From the NCBI RefSeq assembly GCF_000169155.1, contig NZ_AAWL01000008.1, forward strand, positions 41,422-105,421: a stretch of 64,000 nt of DNA, given 5' to 3'. Under the pieces are notes generated by a model. The model was not told the DNA's origin and ran no database searches. It saw nothing but the letters and a program-made list of their open reading frames with translations. How positions within the stretch are numbered: the stretch's first letter is position 1; the number at the start of each line of letters is the position of its first letter. Shown here in pieces: positions 27,081-36,001 of this stretch. The stretch is from Thermosinus carboxydivorans Nor1 (GTDB taxonomy: Bacteria > Bacillota > Negativicutes > Sporomusales > Thermosinaceae). Position numbers and translations under genes: made by a program.

Positions 27081-28016
27081 ATGGATATACGCCATTTGGA
27101 ATATTTTGTGGAGGTTGCCCGCCACAAAAGCTTTAGCAAGGCGGCTCAAATTACTTATGTCTCGCAGTCGACAATCAGCAAAATGATTAAGGACTTGGAA
27201 AATGAACTCGGGGTAGCCCTATTTAACCGCAATTCAAAATACGTCCAATTGACCGATGCCGGCGAAATATTGTTTTCCCAGGCGCAACATATAGTGTCGC
27301 TATTCCAAAATATTACTACAGAATTCGAAAGTATGGCGAAGCTGGAAAAAGGCAAAGTCAGTATTGGTTTACCGCCAATAACGGGGGCTACGGCCTTTGC
27401 CGAGCTGCTCGGCCAATTTCGGCAGAAATATCCTAATATTGATATTGTCCTGTTTGAGTATGGTTCCAAAAAAGTTGAACTTGGTATTCAGGACGGGTCG
27501 CTGGATATTGGGGTCATTTGCTGTCCAAGCAATAACGAAAACTATGAAGTAATTGAATTTACCCAAGATCCTTTGTGGGTCATCATGCATCCTAGCCATC
27601 CCTTAAGCCAATACCCGGAAGTAGATTTCGCCCTCCTTGCCGATGAGGCGTTTGTCTTATACCGTAAAGACTTTAGTCTCCATGACGCAATTGTCGACCG
27701 CTGCCGGCTCGCCGGGTTTCAGCCAAAAATTATTTTCGAAACATCGCAACGGGAGTTGATGACCCAAATCGTGGCTGCCAATCTTGGTATTGCTCTCTTA
27801 CCCAGTAAAATTTGCGAGCAACTGGACCCTAAAACCATTGTTTCGGTTCCGCTAGCCGATCCGCAGCTGTTTCTCCAAATGTCGATCATCTGGAACAAAC
27901 GGCGTTATCTTTCGCATGCCGCCAGGTTGTGGTTAAACTTTGTCCGGGATCATTTGGCCCAAATAGAGACTCATTCGTTGATGCAGGCAGCCGATAGCGG
28001 AGGCAATAAGGCCTGA
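27081..28016 (+). CDS. LysR-family transcriptional regulator
   Basis: A 311-residue regulator: N-terminal winged helix (MDIRHLEYFVEVARHKSFSKAAQITYVSQSTISKMIKDLENELGV) and a C-terminal ligand-binding domain. The ATG at 27081 follows GGGGGGAGG. The usual divergent target is missing: the upstream DUF47 gene points the same way. The inducer is unknown; TISKMIK and FNR in the helix region resemble the CidR/YwbI group, a weak hint only. Confidence 0.88.
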   Translation: MDIRHLEYFVEVARHKSFSKAAQITYVSQSTISKMIKDLENELGVALFNRNSKYVQLTDAGEILFSQAQHIVSLFQNITTEFESMAKLEKGKVSIGLPPITGATAFAELLGQFRQKYPNIDIVLFEYGSKKVELGIQDGSLDIGVICCPSNNENYEVIEFTQDPLWVIMHPSHPLSQYPEVDFALLADEAFVLYRKDFSLHDAIVDRCRLAGFQPKIIFETSQRELMTQIVAANLGIALLPSKICEQLDPKTIVSVPLADPQLFLQMSIIWNKRRYLSHAARLWLNFVRDHLAQIETHSLMQAADSGGNKA

Positions 28017-28026
28017 CAGTAGGCCA

Positions 28027-28056
28027 TTGACAGGGATTGGGTAGAATATTTATATT
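28027..28056 (+). promoter_or_regulatory. Promoter of the ArsR gene
   Basis: TTGACA (28027-28032) and TATATT (28051-28056) with an 18-base spacer. The AT-rich imperfect palindrome covering 28045-28070 may be the autoregulatory operator (inference). Confidence 0.5.
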
Positions 28057-28090
28057 TATTTTATATAATAAGAAAAACTAAGGTGGGTAT

Positions 28091-28411
28091 ATGGAAGAAC
28101 TAGTGACAAAAATGACAGCCGATTTTCTCAAATCTCTTGCCCATCCGGCCCGGATCAGAATTTTGAAGATGCTGGGCCCCGGTGAACGGTGCGTATGTGA
28201 TTTATCGGCCGAGATAGATATTGAGCAATCCAATTTGTCGCAGCATTTAAGCATTCTCAAGAAACAGGGTCTTATCGGCTCTCGCAAGGAAGGCACAAAA
28301 GTAATTTATCGTATCCTTTATCCCTCCGTACTAGAAGTCATCAACCTGGTGGAAGAGACGTTAAGCCAGCAGATCAGCCATAGCCAGAGTCTTTTGAAAC
28401 ACTTAAAATAA
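28091..28411 (+). CDS. ArsR-family metal(loid) repressor
   Basis: A 106-residue winged-helix repressor. GERCVCDLSAEIDIEQSNLSQHLSILKKQGLI holds the CVC pair (Cys35 and Cys37) of the type-1 arsenic/antimony site and the recognition helix. It is 2.7 kb from two ArsP-like permease genes, which could be its targets in trans; there is no transporter immediately beside it. Start follows AAGGTGGGT. Confidence 0.88.
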   Translation: MEELVTKMTADFLKSLAHPARIRILKMLGPGERCVCDLSAEIDIEQSNLSQHLSILKKQGLIGSRKEGTKVIYRILYPSVLEVINLVEETLSQQISHSQSLLKHLK

Positions 28412-28569
28412 AATACGACAATACGCCGCCTATTGGCAGTATTTGAGAATTTTTAAATTGGCTTCAATTAGTTTGGAGCCATATATTTTTACATAATTAA
28501 TATTATGAACTTTACTGGACTTGACCGACGGTGCAGCTATGTTATAACATGAAAGACGGCATAACTTTT

Positions 28570-28662
28570 CATGCTGAATATTGGGCAAACCCGTCGAAAG
28601 GCGGGGACGCAAAGCTAAAGGGTCTAAGGACTTCGTGTCTATGATTGCCAGCTGCCGGTTAA
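28570..28662 (+). promoter_or_regulatory. Cyclic-di-GMP-I (GEMM) riboswitch
   Basis: Conserved blocks GGGCAAACC, GTCGAAAGGC, GGGGACGCAAAGC and a GGACTTCGTGTCT stem-loop receptor occur in the right order, with TGCCAGCTGCCGG closing. It controls the chemoreceptor gene that follows. It lies in the 329-base gap after the ArsR gene. Confidence 0.92.
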
Positions 28663-28684
28663 CAGGAGTTAACTGATTGTATTT

Positions 28685-28709
28685 AGGCAGCATTTGTCTG
28701 CCTTTTTTA
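28685..28709 (+). terminator. Riboswitch expression-platform terminator
   Basis: AGGCAG and CTGCCT around CATTTGT, then TTTTTT. GGCAGC at 28686-28691 can instead pair with GCTGCC at 28651-28656 in the aptamer tail, giving a simple antiterminator switch. Confidence 0.75.
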
Positions 28710-28740
28710 TTTCGCCATAAACAGGAAAGGAGACGGCAAA

Positions 28741-30717
28741 ATGACAAAACTGCTTTCCCGGTTCACGATGAAGACTAAACTACTATTGACTTTCGTTGTG
28801 GTTGCGCTGGCGCCGTTGGTAGTTCTAAGCGGAATTAGTTTCTATCAGACTTATCAGAAAGATGTGCAGAGTACATATCAGGATAATCAGCGAATGGCGG
28901 CAGTTTTGGCCGGTGAATTTGAAAGCATGGTTCAGTCATGGACTGATGCTTTGCGGCTAATAAGTCAGACCCCGCAAATTATGAGCATGGATCCAGCGCA
29001 ACAAGTTCCGATGTTAAAGCTGGTTAAACAGCAATATACTGATTTTACCAATGTTTATGTGGCCGATACGACCGGACGCCAGATCGCCCGCGATGCGGGC
29101 GAGCCTGTCAATATTGCCGACAGGGCTTATTTCCAGGCAATAATGAAGGGTGCGCCAGTCGCGATCAGTGACGCTCTTATTTCCAAATTGACCGGGCGCC
29201 CAACGGTGATAATTGGCGTACCGGTGAAAAATGCCCAAGGCGAGGTGGTGGGAGCGCTTTGCGCTACCGTCGATTTGGGGGCGCTTGATGCTAAAACCCA
29301 GAAGATTAAGCCGGGCGAAACAGGGTATACGTTTGTTACCGACAATACTGGCCGGCTGATAGTCCATCCTAAAAAGGACTTTGTCATAAATCTTAAGAAT
29401 GTCAGCGACTTGCTGCCGGTACAAAGGGCGATGGCGAGGACAACCGGCTTTGTCGCCTATGAGTTTGAAAATGAAAAGAAACTAGCTGGTTACGCTTATG
29501 TGCCCAGCACAGGGTGGGGCGTAATCATTCAGTTGCCGCAAGACGAGGCATTGGCCGACGCTCGCCGCCATATCGTGGTATCAGGCGCGATGGTGGTGGC
29601 GGTAATACTGTTTATTGTTGCCGCTGCCGTGGTAATTGCGCGGTCGATAGCCCGGCCAATCGGCCAGGTAGTGGAATTTACCCGCGCTGTTGCCCAAGGG
29701 GATTTTACGCAGCAGCTGCCGGTAAGCGGGCGTGATGAAATTGCCCAGTTGGCAGAAGCCTTTAACATCATGACTGACCGGCTAAAAGAGCTGGTAATGA
29801 GGATAAATGCCAATGCCGAGCATTTAGCCGCCTCAAGTGAAGAACTGACGGCCAGCGCTGACCAGTCTACCCAGGCAGCCGGCCAGGTAGCCGCGTCCAT
29901 CACTGATGTGGCCAAAGACGCTGAAAGGCAACTTGCTGAACTGGAGAACACTTCGGCGGTGTTGCAAGAGATGTCGGCAAGTATTCAGCAGGTGGCGGTT
30001 AATGCCAAGCAGGTTGCACTTCAATCGGACCAGGCTGCCGGCAAAGCCCAAAATGGCAGCAACCTGGTAGACCAGGCAGTTGGCCAGATGGCGCAGATTG
30101 AGCAGACCGTAGCCGCTTCTGCCCAGGCTGTTGCCAGTCTTGGCAACCGGTCCGACCAGATTGGTCAAATCGTGGATACCATCGCCGGCATTGCCAGCCA
30201 GACAAATCTGCTGGCCTTAAATGCCGCCATTGAGGCGGCTCGCGCCGGAGAAGCGGGGCGTGGTTTTGCCGTTGTGGCCGAGGAAATAAGAAAATTGGCC
30301 GAACAGGCGCAGGAAGCGGCCAAACAGATTGCTGCCCTGATTGGTGAGATCCAGGGTGAGACGGCGAAAGCCGTTATGGCTATGGAAAGCGGGACTCGGG
30401 CCGTCAGGACGGGGACGGAAGTCGTCAATACCGCCGGCCAGGCCTTCCGCGAAATTGTTAGTTTGGTAACCGAGGTTTCCGGCCAAATCAAAGAAATCAC
30501 CGCGGCTATTGACCGGCTCGCAGCCGGCAGTCAGCAGATTGTTGGGGCGGTTGCGCATCTTGACGAGTTGAGCAAAATGACGGCAGCAGAATCGCAGACC
30601 GTGTCGGCGGCGACCCAAGAACAGCTGGCATCGGCGGAAGAAATCGCATCCGCTAGCCAGGCGCTTGCCAGGTTGGCTCAAGAGTTGCAGCAGTCTGTCA
30701 GTGTCTTTCGGATTTAA
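28741..30717 (+). CDS. Methyl-accepting chemotaxis protein
   Basis: A 658-residue chemoreceptor. N-terminal helix (about 14-33), extracytoplasmic double Cache domain to about residue 275, second helix near 280-300, HAMP ([25 protein letters not shown]) and a long coiled-coil signalling domain. The CheW/CheA-binding hairpin tip is [28 protein letters not shown] in pieces near residue 480-507. Preceded by GAAAGGAG and controlled by the c-di-GMP riboswitch, linking taxis to the motile-sessile decision. Confidence 0.94.
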   Translation: MTKLLSRFTMKTKLLLTFVVVALAPLVVLSGISFYQTYQKDVQSTYQDNQRMAAVLAGEFESMVQSWTDALRLISQTPQIMSMDPAQQVPMLKLVKQQYTDFTNVYVADTTGRQIARDAGEPVNIADRAYFQAIMKGAPVAISDALISKLTGRPTVIIGVPVKNAQGEVVGALCATVDLGALDAKTQKIKPGETGYTFVTDNTGRLIVHPKKDFVINLKNVSDLLPVQRAMARTTGFVAYEFENEKKLAGYAYVPSTGWGVIIQLPQDEALADARRHIVVSGAMVVAVILFIVAAAVVIARSIARPIGQVVEFTRAVAQGDFTQQLPVSGRDEIAQLAEAFNIMTDRLKELVMRINANAEHLAASSEELTASADQSTQAAGQVAASITDVAKDAERQLAELENTSAVLQEMSASIQQVAVNAKQVALQSDQAAGKAQNGSNLVDQAVGQMAQIEQTVAASAQAVASLGNRSDQIGQIVDTIAGIASQTNLLALNAAIEAARAGEAGRGFAVVAEEIRKLAEQAQEAAKQIAALIGEIQGETAKAVMAMESGTRAVRTGTEVVNTAGQAFREIVSLVTEVSGQIKEITAAIDRLAAGSQQIVGAVAHLDELSKMTAAESQTVSAATQEQLASAEEIASASQALARLAQELQQSVSVFRI

Positions 30718-30734
30718 AAACTTCAAACTGCTAC

Positions 30735-30776
30735 TAACATGAAAAGACGCTGCCCCGGCAGCGTCTTTTCATGTTA
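30735..30776. terminator. Bidirectional terminator, perfect 20-bp stem
   Basis: A perfect 20-base inverted repeat (30735-30754 and 30757-30776, two-base centre) with A and T runs in both arms. It serves both the chemoreceptor gene and the opposing DGC-domain gene, whose stop codon lies inside it. Confidence 0.85.
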
Positions 30777-31145
30777 GTCAATAATGGCGAGAAGTCGTTC
30801 TTTGTTCTTTTGTACGAGTTCTGACTCTGGGAAGAGGTTGTACGTTTTTTCTACGCCCCAGTCAGTGAGGACAATGCTATGGGTAACGGGGACATTGGCT
30901 TCCGCTAACGTTTTTGCCGCGCACTTCAAGGGGCAACCATCAATGGCGACAATTTTGCTACCGGCTTTGGCCGAAGCAACCATGCCGCTGATATGAGCGC
31001 CGATGCCGGCTAAACAGAAGTGTTTGCCATGGCCTTCCATGGCGAGCTGCCGCGAGATGTCGTTAGCCAGTTGACCTACGTTTGAACCGCCCGAACAGGG
31101 GAAAAATAAGGTCGGGGCTGCCGAACAAGAACAAGTTTCCGCCAT
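30774..31145 (-). CDS. DGC-domain putative zinc-binding protein
   Basis: A 123-residue protein with many cysteines: CSCSAAPTLFFPCSGGSNVGQLAN at the start and IDGCPLKCAAKTL near residue 70, matching the DGC-domain family named for its conserved Asp-Gly-Cys. It forms a three-gene unit with a CxxC thioredoxin-like protein and an ArsP-like permease. The metal and function are not established; a metallochaperone or sensor is a guess from context. The ATG follows GAGAGGAG. Confidence 0.82.
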   Translation of the reverse strand: MAETCSCSAAPTLFFPCSGGSNVGQLANDISRQLAMEGHGKHFCLAGIGAHISGMVASAKAGSKIVAIDGCPLKCAAKTLAEANVPVTHSIVLTDWGVEKTYNLFPESELVQKNKERLLAIID

Positions 31146-31164
31146 AAATTTTCTCCTCTCTATT

Positions 31165-31395
31165 TTATTTTAAAAGTTTGGCAATTTCCTCGGGGGAGAG
31201 CAGTTTACCAGCTACTTTTACTACGCCGTCCACCACTAAGGCGGGCGTCATCATGACGCCATAGGACATAATGGCTTTAATGTCAGTGACTTTAGTGACG
31301 GTGGCGTCCAGGCCGAGCATGTCAACAGCCTTTTGCGCATTTTCGAAAAGGTTAGTGCATTTGGCGCAGCCGGTTCCCAGGATTTCGATTTTCAT
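31165..31395 (-). CDS. Thioredoxin-like small redox protein
   Basis: A 76-residue thioredoxin fold: MKIEILGTGCAKCTNLFENAQKA with the CAKC active site at 10-13, and a cis-proline in MMTPALVVDGVV. The family is the redox-active disulfide protein 2 group, often beside UPF0718 permeases. The start is the ATG at 31395 with AGGTGAT before it; the GTG at 31407 is part of that ribosome site. Likely reduces the partner permease or its cargo (inference). Confidence 0.87.
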   Translation of the reverse strand: MKIEILGTGCAKCTNLFENAQKAVDMLGLDATVTKVTDIKAIMSYGVMMTPALVVDGVVKVAGKLLSPEEIAKLLK

Positions 31396-31418
31396 AAAAA
31401 TTATCACCTCTTGATTTT

Positions 31419-32585
31419 TTAGAATAGAGCCCCATAAATCATGCCTGTAATGGTAGACATGACTACTACTAATGATACATAAACAAGCGTTTTTTGGGTA
31501 CCCATGATTTGCCGGATTACCAGCATGCTGGGCAGACTCAGGGCCGGGCCAGCGAGCAGCAGGGCCAGGGCCGGACCTTTACCCATGCCAGAGCCGAGGA
31601 GACCCTGGATAATGGGCACTTCGGTCAGGGTGGCAAAATACATCAGTGCCCCCATTATACTGGCAAACAAGTTAGCTCCTAAGCTGTTGCCGCCGACCAA
31701 GGTCTTCACGTATTCGTCCGGAATCAGGCCGGCATCGGTGCCCGGCCGGCCGAGGAGCAGGCCCGCAAACAGCACGCCTCCTAAAAGGAGCGGTAGAATT
31801 TGTTTGGCGAAGAACCAGGCGCTGCCGTACCATTCGTGGCGCTCTTCCGCTTTAAACCAACTGCTGACAGTGAACAAAACACCGGCTAAACTCACGCCGG
31901 CCAGCCACCACTTATATGCATACACGGTGGCCCAGAAACCGGTTGTTTCCAAGGGGCGGCCCCAGTTGGCGAAAACGAGAAAAGCGACCATCGTAGCGAA
32001 GTAAACAATTTCTTGCCATAATTTACGGGAAAGGTTTGTTTCGTCAGGCATTACGAAGTTTTCTTCTTTTGCTTTTTCTTCTTCTCGATAGATAAAGGCC
32101 ATGGCCAAGCCGATGATCACTGAAAAGGCAATAGCGCCGATGGTGCGAGCCACGCCAAGTTCCAGGCCAAGGATGCGGGCGGTCATGACAATGGCCAGGA
32201 TATTGATGGCCGGACCGGAATAGAGGAAAGCCGTGGCTGGACCGATCCCCGCGCCGCGGGTATAGATGCCGGCGAACAACGGCAGGACCGTACAGGAGCA
32301 TACGGCTAATATCGTACCGGAGACGGAAGCCACGCTGTAGGCAAGAAGTTTATTCGCCCCCGCACCTAGATAACGCATGACGGCGTCCTGTCGGACGAAG
32401 ACGGATACGGCGCCGGCAATGAAGAAAGCAGGGACGAGGCATAGTAAGACGTGCTCTCGGGCATATTCATGCAGCATGGCGAATGCTTCCAGTATGGCGC
32501 TTTGCACCCGTGGGTGCTCGGTCGGCATAAAGTAGGCTGCCAGAAAGACTATAATAATCAAAAAAAGTTTTTGCCGCTCAGACAT
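31419..32585 (-). CDS. ArsP/UPF0718-family permease
   Basis: A 388-residue membrane protein, about ten helices. The twin repeats show VCSCTVLPLFAGIYTRGAGIGPATAFLYSGPAINILAI and a second half ending LLLAGPALSLPSMLVI, the permease pattern of the ArsP (organoarsenical efflux) family. The CSC motif may carry the thiol-reactive substrate. The start at 32585 follows AAGGAGG at seven bases. It diverges from a second member of the same family. Confidence 0.85.
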   Translation of the reverse strand: MSERQKLFLIIIVFLAAYFMPTEHPRVQSAILEAFAMLHEYAREHVLLCLVPAFFIAGAVSVFVRQDAVMRYLGAGANKLLAYSVASVSGTILAVCSCTVLPLFAGIYTRGAGIGPATAFLYSGPAINILAIVMTARILGLELGVARTIGAIAFSVIIGLAMAFIYREEEKAKEENFVMPDETNLSRKLWQEIVYFATMVAFLVFANWGRPLETTGFWATVYAYKWWLAGVSLAGVLFTVSSWFKAEERHEWYGSAWFFAKQILPLLLGGVLFAGLLLGRPGTDAGLIPDEYVKTLVGGNSLGANLFASIMGALMYFATLTEVPIIQGLLGSGMGKGPALALLLAGPALSLPSMLVIRQIMGTQKTLVYVSLVVVMSTITGMIYGALF

Positions 32586-32651
32586 AGTCAAACCTCCTTT
32601 CTATATGATTTTTTTATAATTCTATTATATTATAAAATACTAGGAAATACA

Positions 32652-32673
32652 TTGCCAAAATTATTTTTGGCAA
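32652..32673. promoter_or_regulatory. Perfect palindrome between divergent permeases
   Basis: TTGCCAAAA and TTTTGGCAA flank TTAT, a perfect 9-bp dyad in the 187-base AT-rich gap between the two permease genes. Its shape and place suggest the operator of a dimeric regulator. A second, weaker dyad ATATTTAAATAT lies at about 32727-32739. Confidence 0.55.
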
Positions 32674-32772
32674 ACTAAAAGATATTGACGGGAAAAAAGT
32701 GTTTTATTATAATAAAAACATATTTAAATATATAAATACAAAAAATATAATAAAAAAAGAGGTGTTTCGTTT

Positions 32773-33723
32773 ATGTTCCAGTACATCGCTGATTACCTCA
32801 CGTACCAGGTTTTTCAACTGGCGCCTGGCAGCAAGCTGGCTGATGCCGCTAATTTTTTCATCTACGACACCATGAAAATTTTCTTCATGCTGGCCGTGAT
32901 TGTTTTCGTCGTGGCGATTATCCGCACCTACTTTTCACCGGAGCGAACACGACAAATTCTCAGCCATAAGCGGGAATTTTTCGGTAACATCTCCGCCGCG
33001 CTGCTAGGGATAGTTACGCCCTTCTGCTCTTGCTCGGCGGTGCCGTTATTTATCGGTTTTCTTGAGTCGGGAGTGCCGCTGGGGGTAACGTTCTCCTTTC
33101 TTATTTCGTCGCCGATGGTGAATGAGATTGCAGTAGTCTTATTGTGGGGCATGTTTGGCTGGAAGATTGCCGCCATTTATATGCTTTCCGGCCTAACGGT
33201 TGCGATTATCGCCGGCATGGTGATCGGTAAGCTGAAACTAGAGCATCTGGTAGAAGAATATGTGTTTAAAATGAAGGTCGGACAGGGGCAGACGACGGCC
33301 ACCGTCGCTTTTCGCGACCGGGTGGACTATGCGCTCAGTTATACAAGCGAATTATTGCGCAAGATTTGGCCCTATGTGGTGGTAGCCATTGCTATCGGTG
33401 GTTTCATTCACGGTTATGCGCCCGCGGACTTTTTAGTACAATATGCGGGTAAAGACAACTGGTTTGCCGTCCCGCTGGCCGTGGCTATTGGCGTGCCTCT
33501 TTATTCCAACGCTGCCGGCACCATCCCCATTGTCTACGCGCTGGTGGAAAAAGGCATGAGTATTGGGACGGTGCTGGCCTTCATGATGTCGGTGACGGCG
33601 CTGAGTTTGCCGGAGATGATTATACTCCGCAACGTGCTGAAGCCGAAGCTCATCGCCGTTTTTGTCGGTATTATGACAGTGACCATCATATTTACCGGAT
33701 ATCTGTTCAATACAATTTTATAA
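32773..33723 (+). CDS. ArsP/UPF0718-family permease
   Basis: A 316-residue membrane protein with about eight helices, shorter than its divergent neighbour. It has TPFCSCSAVPLFIGFLESGVPLGVTFSFLISSPMVNEIAV and the second repeat PLYSNAAGTIPIVYALVEKGMSIGTVLAFMMSVTALSLPEMIIL, closely matching ArsP. It starts behind AAAGAGGTG. Two different family members back to back may have different substrates or form one complex. Confidence 0.88.
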   Translation: MFQYIADYLTYQVFQLAPGSKLADAANFFIYDTMKIFFMLAVIVFVVAIIRTYFSPERTRQILSHKREFFGNISAALLGIVTPFCSCSAVPLFIGFLESGVPLGVTFSFLISSPMVNEIAVVLLWGMFGWKIAAIYMLSGLTVAIIAGMVIGKLKLEHLVEEYVFKMKVGQGQTTATVAFRDRVDYALSYTSELLRKIWPYVVVAIAIGGFIHGYAPADFLVQYAGKDNWFAVPLAVAIGVPLYSNAAGTIPIVYALVEKGMSIGTVLAFMMSVTALSLPEMIILRNVLKPKLIAVFVGIMTVTIIFTGYLFNTIL

Positions 33724-33747
33724 TAGGGAGGAACAGAGTGAGATAGC

Positions 33748-33776
33748 CCCCGGACAGAGTAATTGTCCGGGGTTTC
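33748..33776 (+). terminator. Terminator after the permease
   Basis: CCCCGGACA and TGTCCGGGG form a 9-bp stem, then TTTCG. Confidence 0.65.
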
Positions 33777-33815
33777 GTCGGCTTAAGGGCACAATTTAAA
33801 TGGTTTGGAGGCTAA

Positions 33816-34502
33816 TTACCGCCAAAGCCGATGACCTAGGTATAATAGGGTCAACAGCACCGGTTGGTGGATGAGGTAGATGAAAAGTGAACGCCTGCCG
33901 AGCGTTGTCAGCCAAATGAACCGAGGGGGGCCGGGTATTCGGCTCATTTTTCGCTTGTATACTGTCCGGCCAAGGGCGTACCCTAATAAGAATACCCCGG
34001 TCCAGGGAAAAATTGGATAGTAGTCCAGCGAGGTAAAGTTTTCCGGCATGATACCAAAGGGCAGGAAAAGCGAATGGGAAACGGCATTTGTTTTGGCCAG
34101 CTGCCCTAAGGCCAGAAAAGCGAAAGCGATAATGGTTACGATAGCGGGGTGAAATCGCCGCAGGCCATGTCCCAGTAGCATGCTTACGCCCAGCAAATGT
34201 AAAATACCGAAGCGGATATAGGTCTGGGGATTATATATGTAGGTTATAGCCGTAAGGACCATGCCCCATGCGAAAACGGCCATTCCTCGCCGTAGCGGGC
34301 GGCGGCCGAGAACGGTGCTGACGCCGGACAGGAGCATGAACAGCACGGCCGATGAACGGCCTACCCAGAACCAAAAGCCGCTCAGGTATTCCAGTTTGGC
34401 GCCATAAAAATCTTTTAGATCCACGACAAGGTGGAACACGACCATGAGGACGATAGCCAGGCCCCGCAGGGCGTCAATCTCCCAAATCCTGTCGCTAGTC
34501 AT
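33816..34502 (-). CDS. DUF1624 membrane protein
   Basis: A 228-residue protein of seven to eight helices. It begins with WEIDALRGLAIVLMVVFHLVVDL, the signature of the DUF1624 group related to heparan-alpha-glucosaminide N-acetyltransferase and acyltransferase-3 proteins. The ATG at 34502 is used because the upstream TTG falls in the ribosome site TTGAGGG. Substrate unknown; perhaps modifies envelope sugars. Its 5' end abuts the broken ccmB. Confidence 0.8.
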   Translation of the reverse strand: MTSDRIWEIDALRGLAIVLMVVFHLVVDLKDFYGAKLEYLSGFWFWVGRSSAVLFMLLSGVSTVLGRRPLRRGMAVFAWGMVLTAITYIYNPQTYIRFGILHLLGVSMLLGHGLRRFHPAIVTIIAFAFLALGQLAKTNAVSHSLFLPFGIMPENFTSLDYYPIFPWTGVFLLGYALGRTVYKRKMSRIPGPPRFIWLTTLGRRSLFIYLIHQPVLLTLLYLGHRLWR

Positions 34503-34605
34503 AACATCCCTCAAAACCGAAACTCGGCCGCTAGAGAGCGGTCCATTCTTTTTTCGCTTCTTTTTGCCTTATACCTCCAGGCTACCCTCAAACCAGTCCT
34601 AAGCG

Positions 34606-34833
34606 GCTACGCTGACGGCTGGCATGGTCGTCCGCGCACAAGGGCAGGGCGCCTTATTTACGGTCATCACTTTTCCGGTGCTGCTGCCCGTGCTACTCAT
34701 GAACATCCATTGCACGGCCACGCTGTTTGGCGGCGCGTTGCCGGCGGCGCCGGAACTGGCATTTCTGGCGGCTTTCGACGCGGCCTGGATAGTGGGCGGT
34801 TCGCTCTTATTTGATTATCTCTGGCAGGAGTGA
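34606..34833 (+). pseudogene. ccmB: Truncated ccmB, C-terminal remnant
   Basis: Only the last 75 or so residues of the heme-exporter permease CcmB remain: a TLTAGMVVRAQG start, then FPVLLPVLLMNIHCTATL and a final FDAAWIVGGSLLFDYLWQE helix. A stop lies in frame at 34603 and the roughly 130-residue N-terminal part and ccmA are absent. It is followed by ccmC after 12 bases, the normal order. The break lies where the opposing DUF1624 gene begins. Confidence 0.7.
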
Positions 34834-34845
34834 AGGGGAGTAGTT

Positions 34846-35505
34846 ATGGCCTTATTTGTACTATTGATTTGGCTTGGCGGCATCATCTATGCTATATTGT
34901 TCGTAGTATCGCCGACCGAAGGCTTAGGCGACCTTGTCCGGATCGCTTTTTTCCATATTCCCGTCGCCTGGGTGGCGGTCATGGCCTTTATGCTGTCTGC
35001 CTATTGGGCGGTGCGCTACCTGCGGACAGGCGATATCGTTTACGACTGGTGGGGAGCGGCTGCTGCCGGCTGGGGCCTTGTTTTCTGCCTGCTTGCTACC
35101 ATAAGCGGGGCAATTTTTGCCAAACTGACCTGGGGGGCTTACTGGAACTGGGATCCGCGGCAGACGACTATCTTCGTTTTGTTGCTCTTGTATGGTGCGT
35201 ACCTGGCCCTGCGGTCGGCAATTGCGGACGAAGCGCAGCGGGCCCGGGTGGCGGCCGTTTATTCCCTGCTGGCGGCAGGCAGCGTGCCGTTTTTAGTCTT
35301 CATTATTCCCCGCTACTATTTTTCGCTTCATCCGGAGCCGGTACTCAACCGCAACGGCCGCTTGGACATTGAACCGGTGATGTTGTGGGTGTTGCTTGCC
35401 GCCGTCGGCGCCTGCACCGCCTTTTTTTGGCAGCTGTTGACGCGGTCGGTGGCTAAACGCGGGCGCCGTACTAAACCGGGATGGAAGGGGACGGTACGGC
35501 CATGA
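34846..35505 (+). CDS. ccmC: Cytochrome c assembly protein CcmC
   Basis: Heme-handling membrane protein that loads CcmE. The tryptophan-rich WGAYWNWDPRQT lies at residues 96-107, with periplasmic histidines at His37 (FFHIP) and in YYFSLHPEPV. Six helices, 219 residues, as in other CcmC. It overlaps ccmE by four bases. No ccmF, ccmG or ccmH is in the window. Confidence 0.9.
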   Translation: MALFVLLIWLGGIIYAILFVVSPTEGLGDLVRIAFFHIPVAWVAVMAFMLSAYWAVRYLRTGDIVYDWWGAAAAGWGLVFCLLATISGAIFAKLTWGAYWNWDPRQTTIFVLLLLYGAYLALRSAIADEAQRARVAAVYSLLAAGSVPFLVFIIPRYYFSLHPEPVLNRNGRLDIEPVMLWVLLAAVGACTAFFWQLLTRSVAKRGRRTKPGWKGTVRP

Positions 35506-35870
35506 GATCCTGGCGTTTGTTTGCATTGGCCGTGGTGCTTTTATTTTTGGCCTTTACGGCTTATATGCTGCGTGGTTCGCTTACTCCCTATGTTGATTTT
35601 GCGGAGGCCAGGCGGACAGGCAGCGTGGTGCAGGTGCGGGGCATAATGGCGTCACCGCCGGCGCCGGTCGCCGGTGATGACCGGGCTATCCGCTTTTGGT
35701 TGTGGGACGAAAAGGGCGAAGCAGCGCCGGTTGTGTATCGGGGGCCGACACCGGAAGGGCTGGAGCACGCCGACAGTATTGTGGTCGTTGGCCGTTACGG
35801 CCAGGCGGGGTTTATCGCCGAGAGGCTGCTGGTCAAATGTCCGTCTAAATACCGCAGCCAAAAGCAATAA
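35502..35870 (+). CDS. ccmE: CcmE-like heme chaperone, Cys type
   Basis: A 122-residue membrane-anchored OB-fold protein: helix at 6-24, then a beta domain (VQVRGIMASPP, IRFWLWDEKG, VVVYRGPTPEGLEHADSIVVVGRY in pieces). Near the end lies CPSKY (Cys113 to Tyr117), where E. coli CcmE has HxxxY. Cys-type CcmE is known from the system I* of Desulfovibrio and archaea and binds heme through cysteine. The ATG overlaps the ccmC stop; an earlier in-frame ATG at 35481 is less likely. Confidence 0.82.
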   Translation: MRSWRLFALAVVLLFLAFTAYMLRGSLTPYVDFAEARRTGSVVQVRGIMASPPAPVAGDDRAIRFWLWDEKGEAAPVVYRGPTPEGLEHADSIVVVGRYGQAGFIAERLLVKCPSKYRSQKQ

Positions 35871-36001
35871 CACCTTTACGCGCGGCCGGCGCGATGGTAT
35901 TATAAAAATATATATCTATTAATATTAAATATTGGTAAAAATACATTAGCCAGTTGTATATTTGACGGCTGCCCGCTAAGTCGGCCCAGAGGAGGAAAAA
36001 C

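Noticed and set aside
34431..34814. 127-codon plus-strand frame over the DUF1624/ccmB junction
   Set aside because: It overlaps the DUF1624 gene in antisense and the ccmB remnant in another frame; the latter has the recognisable protein end.
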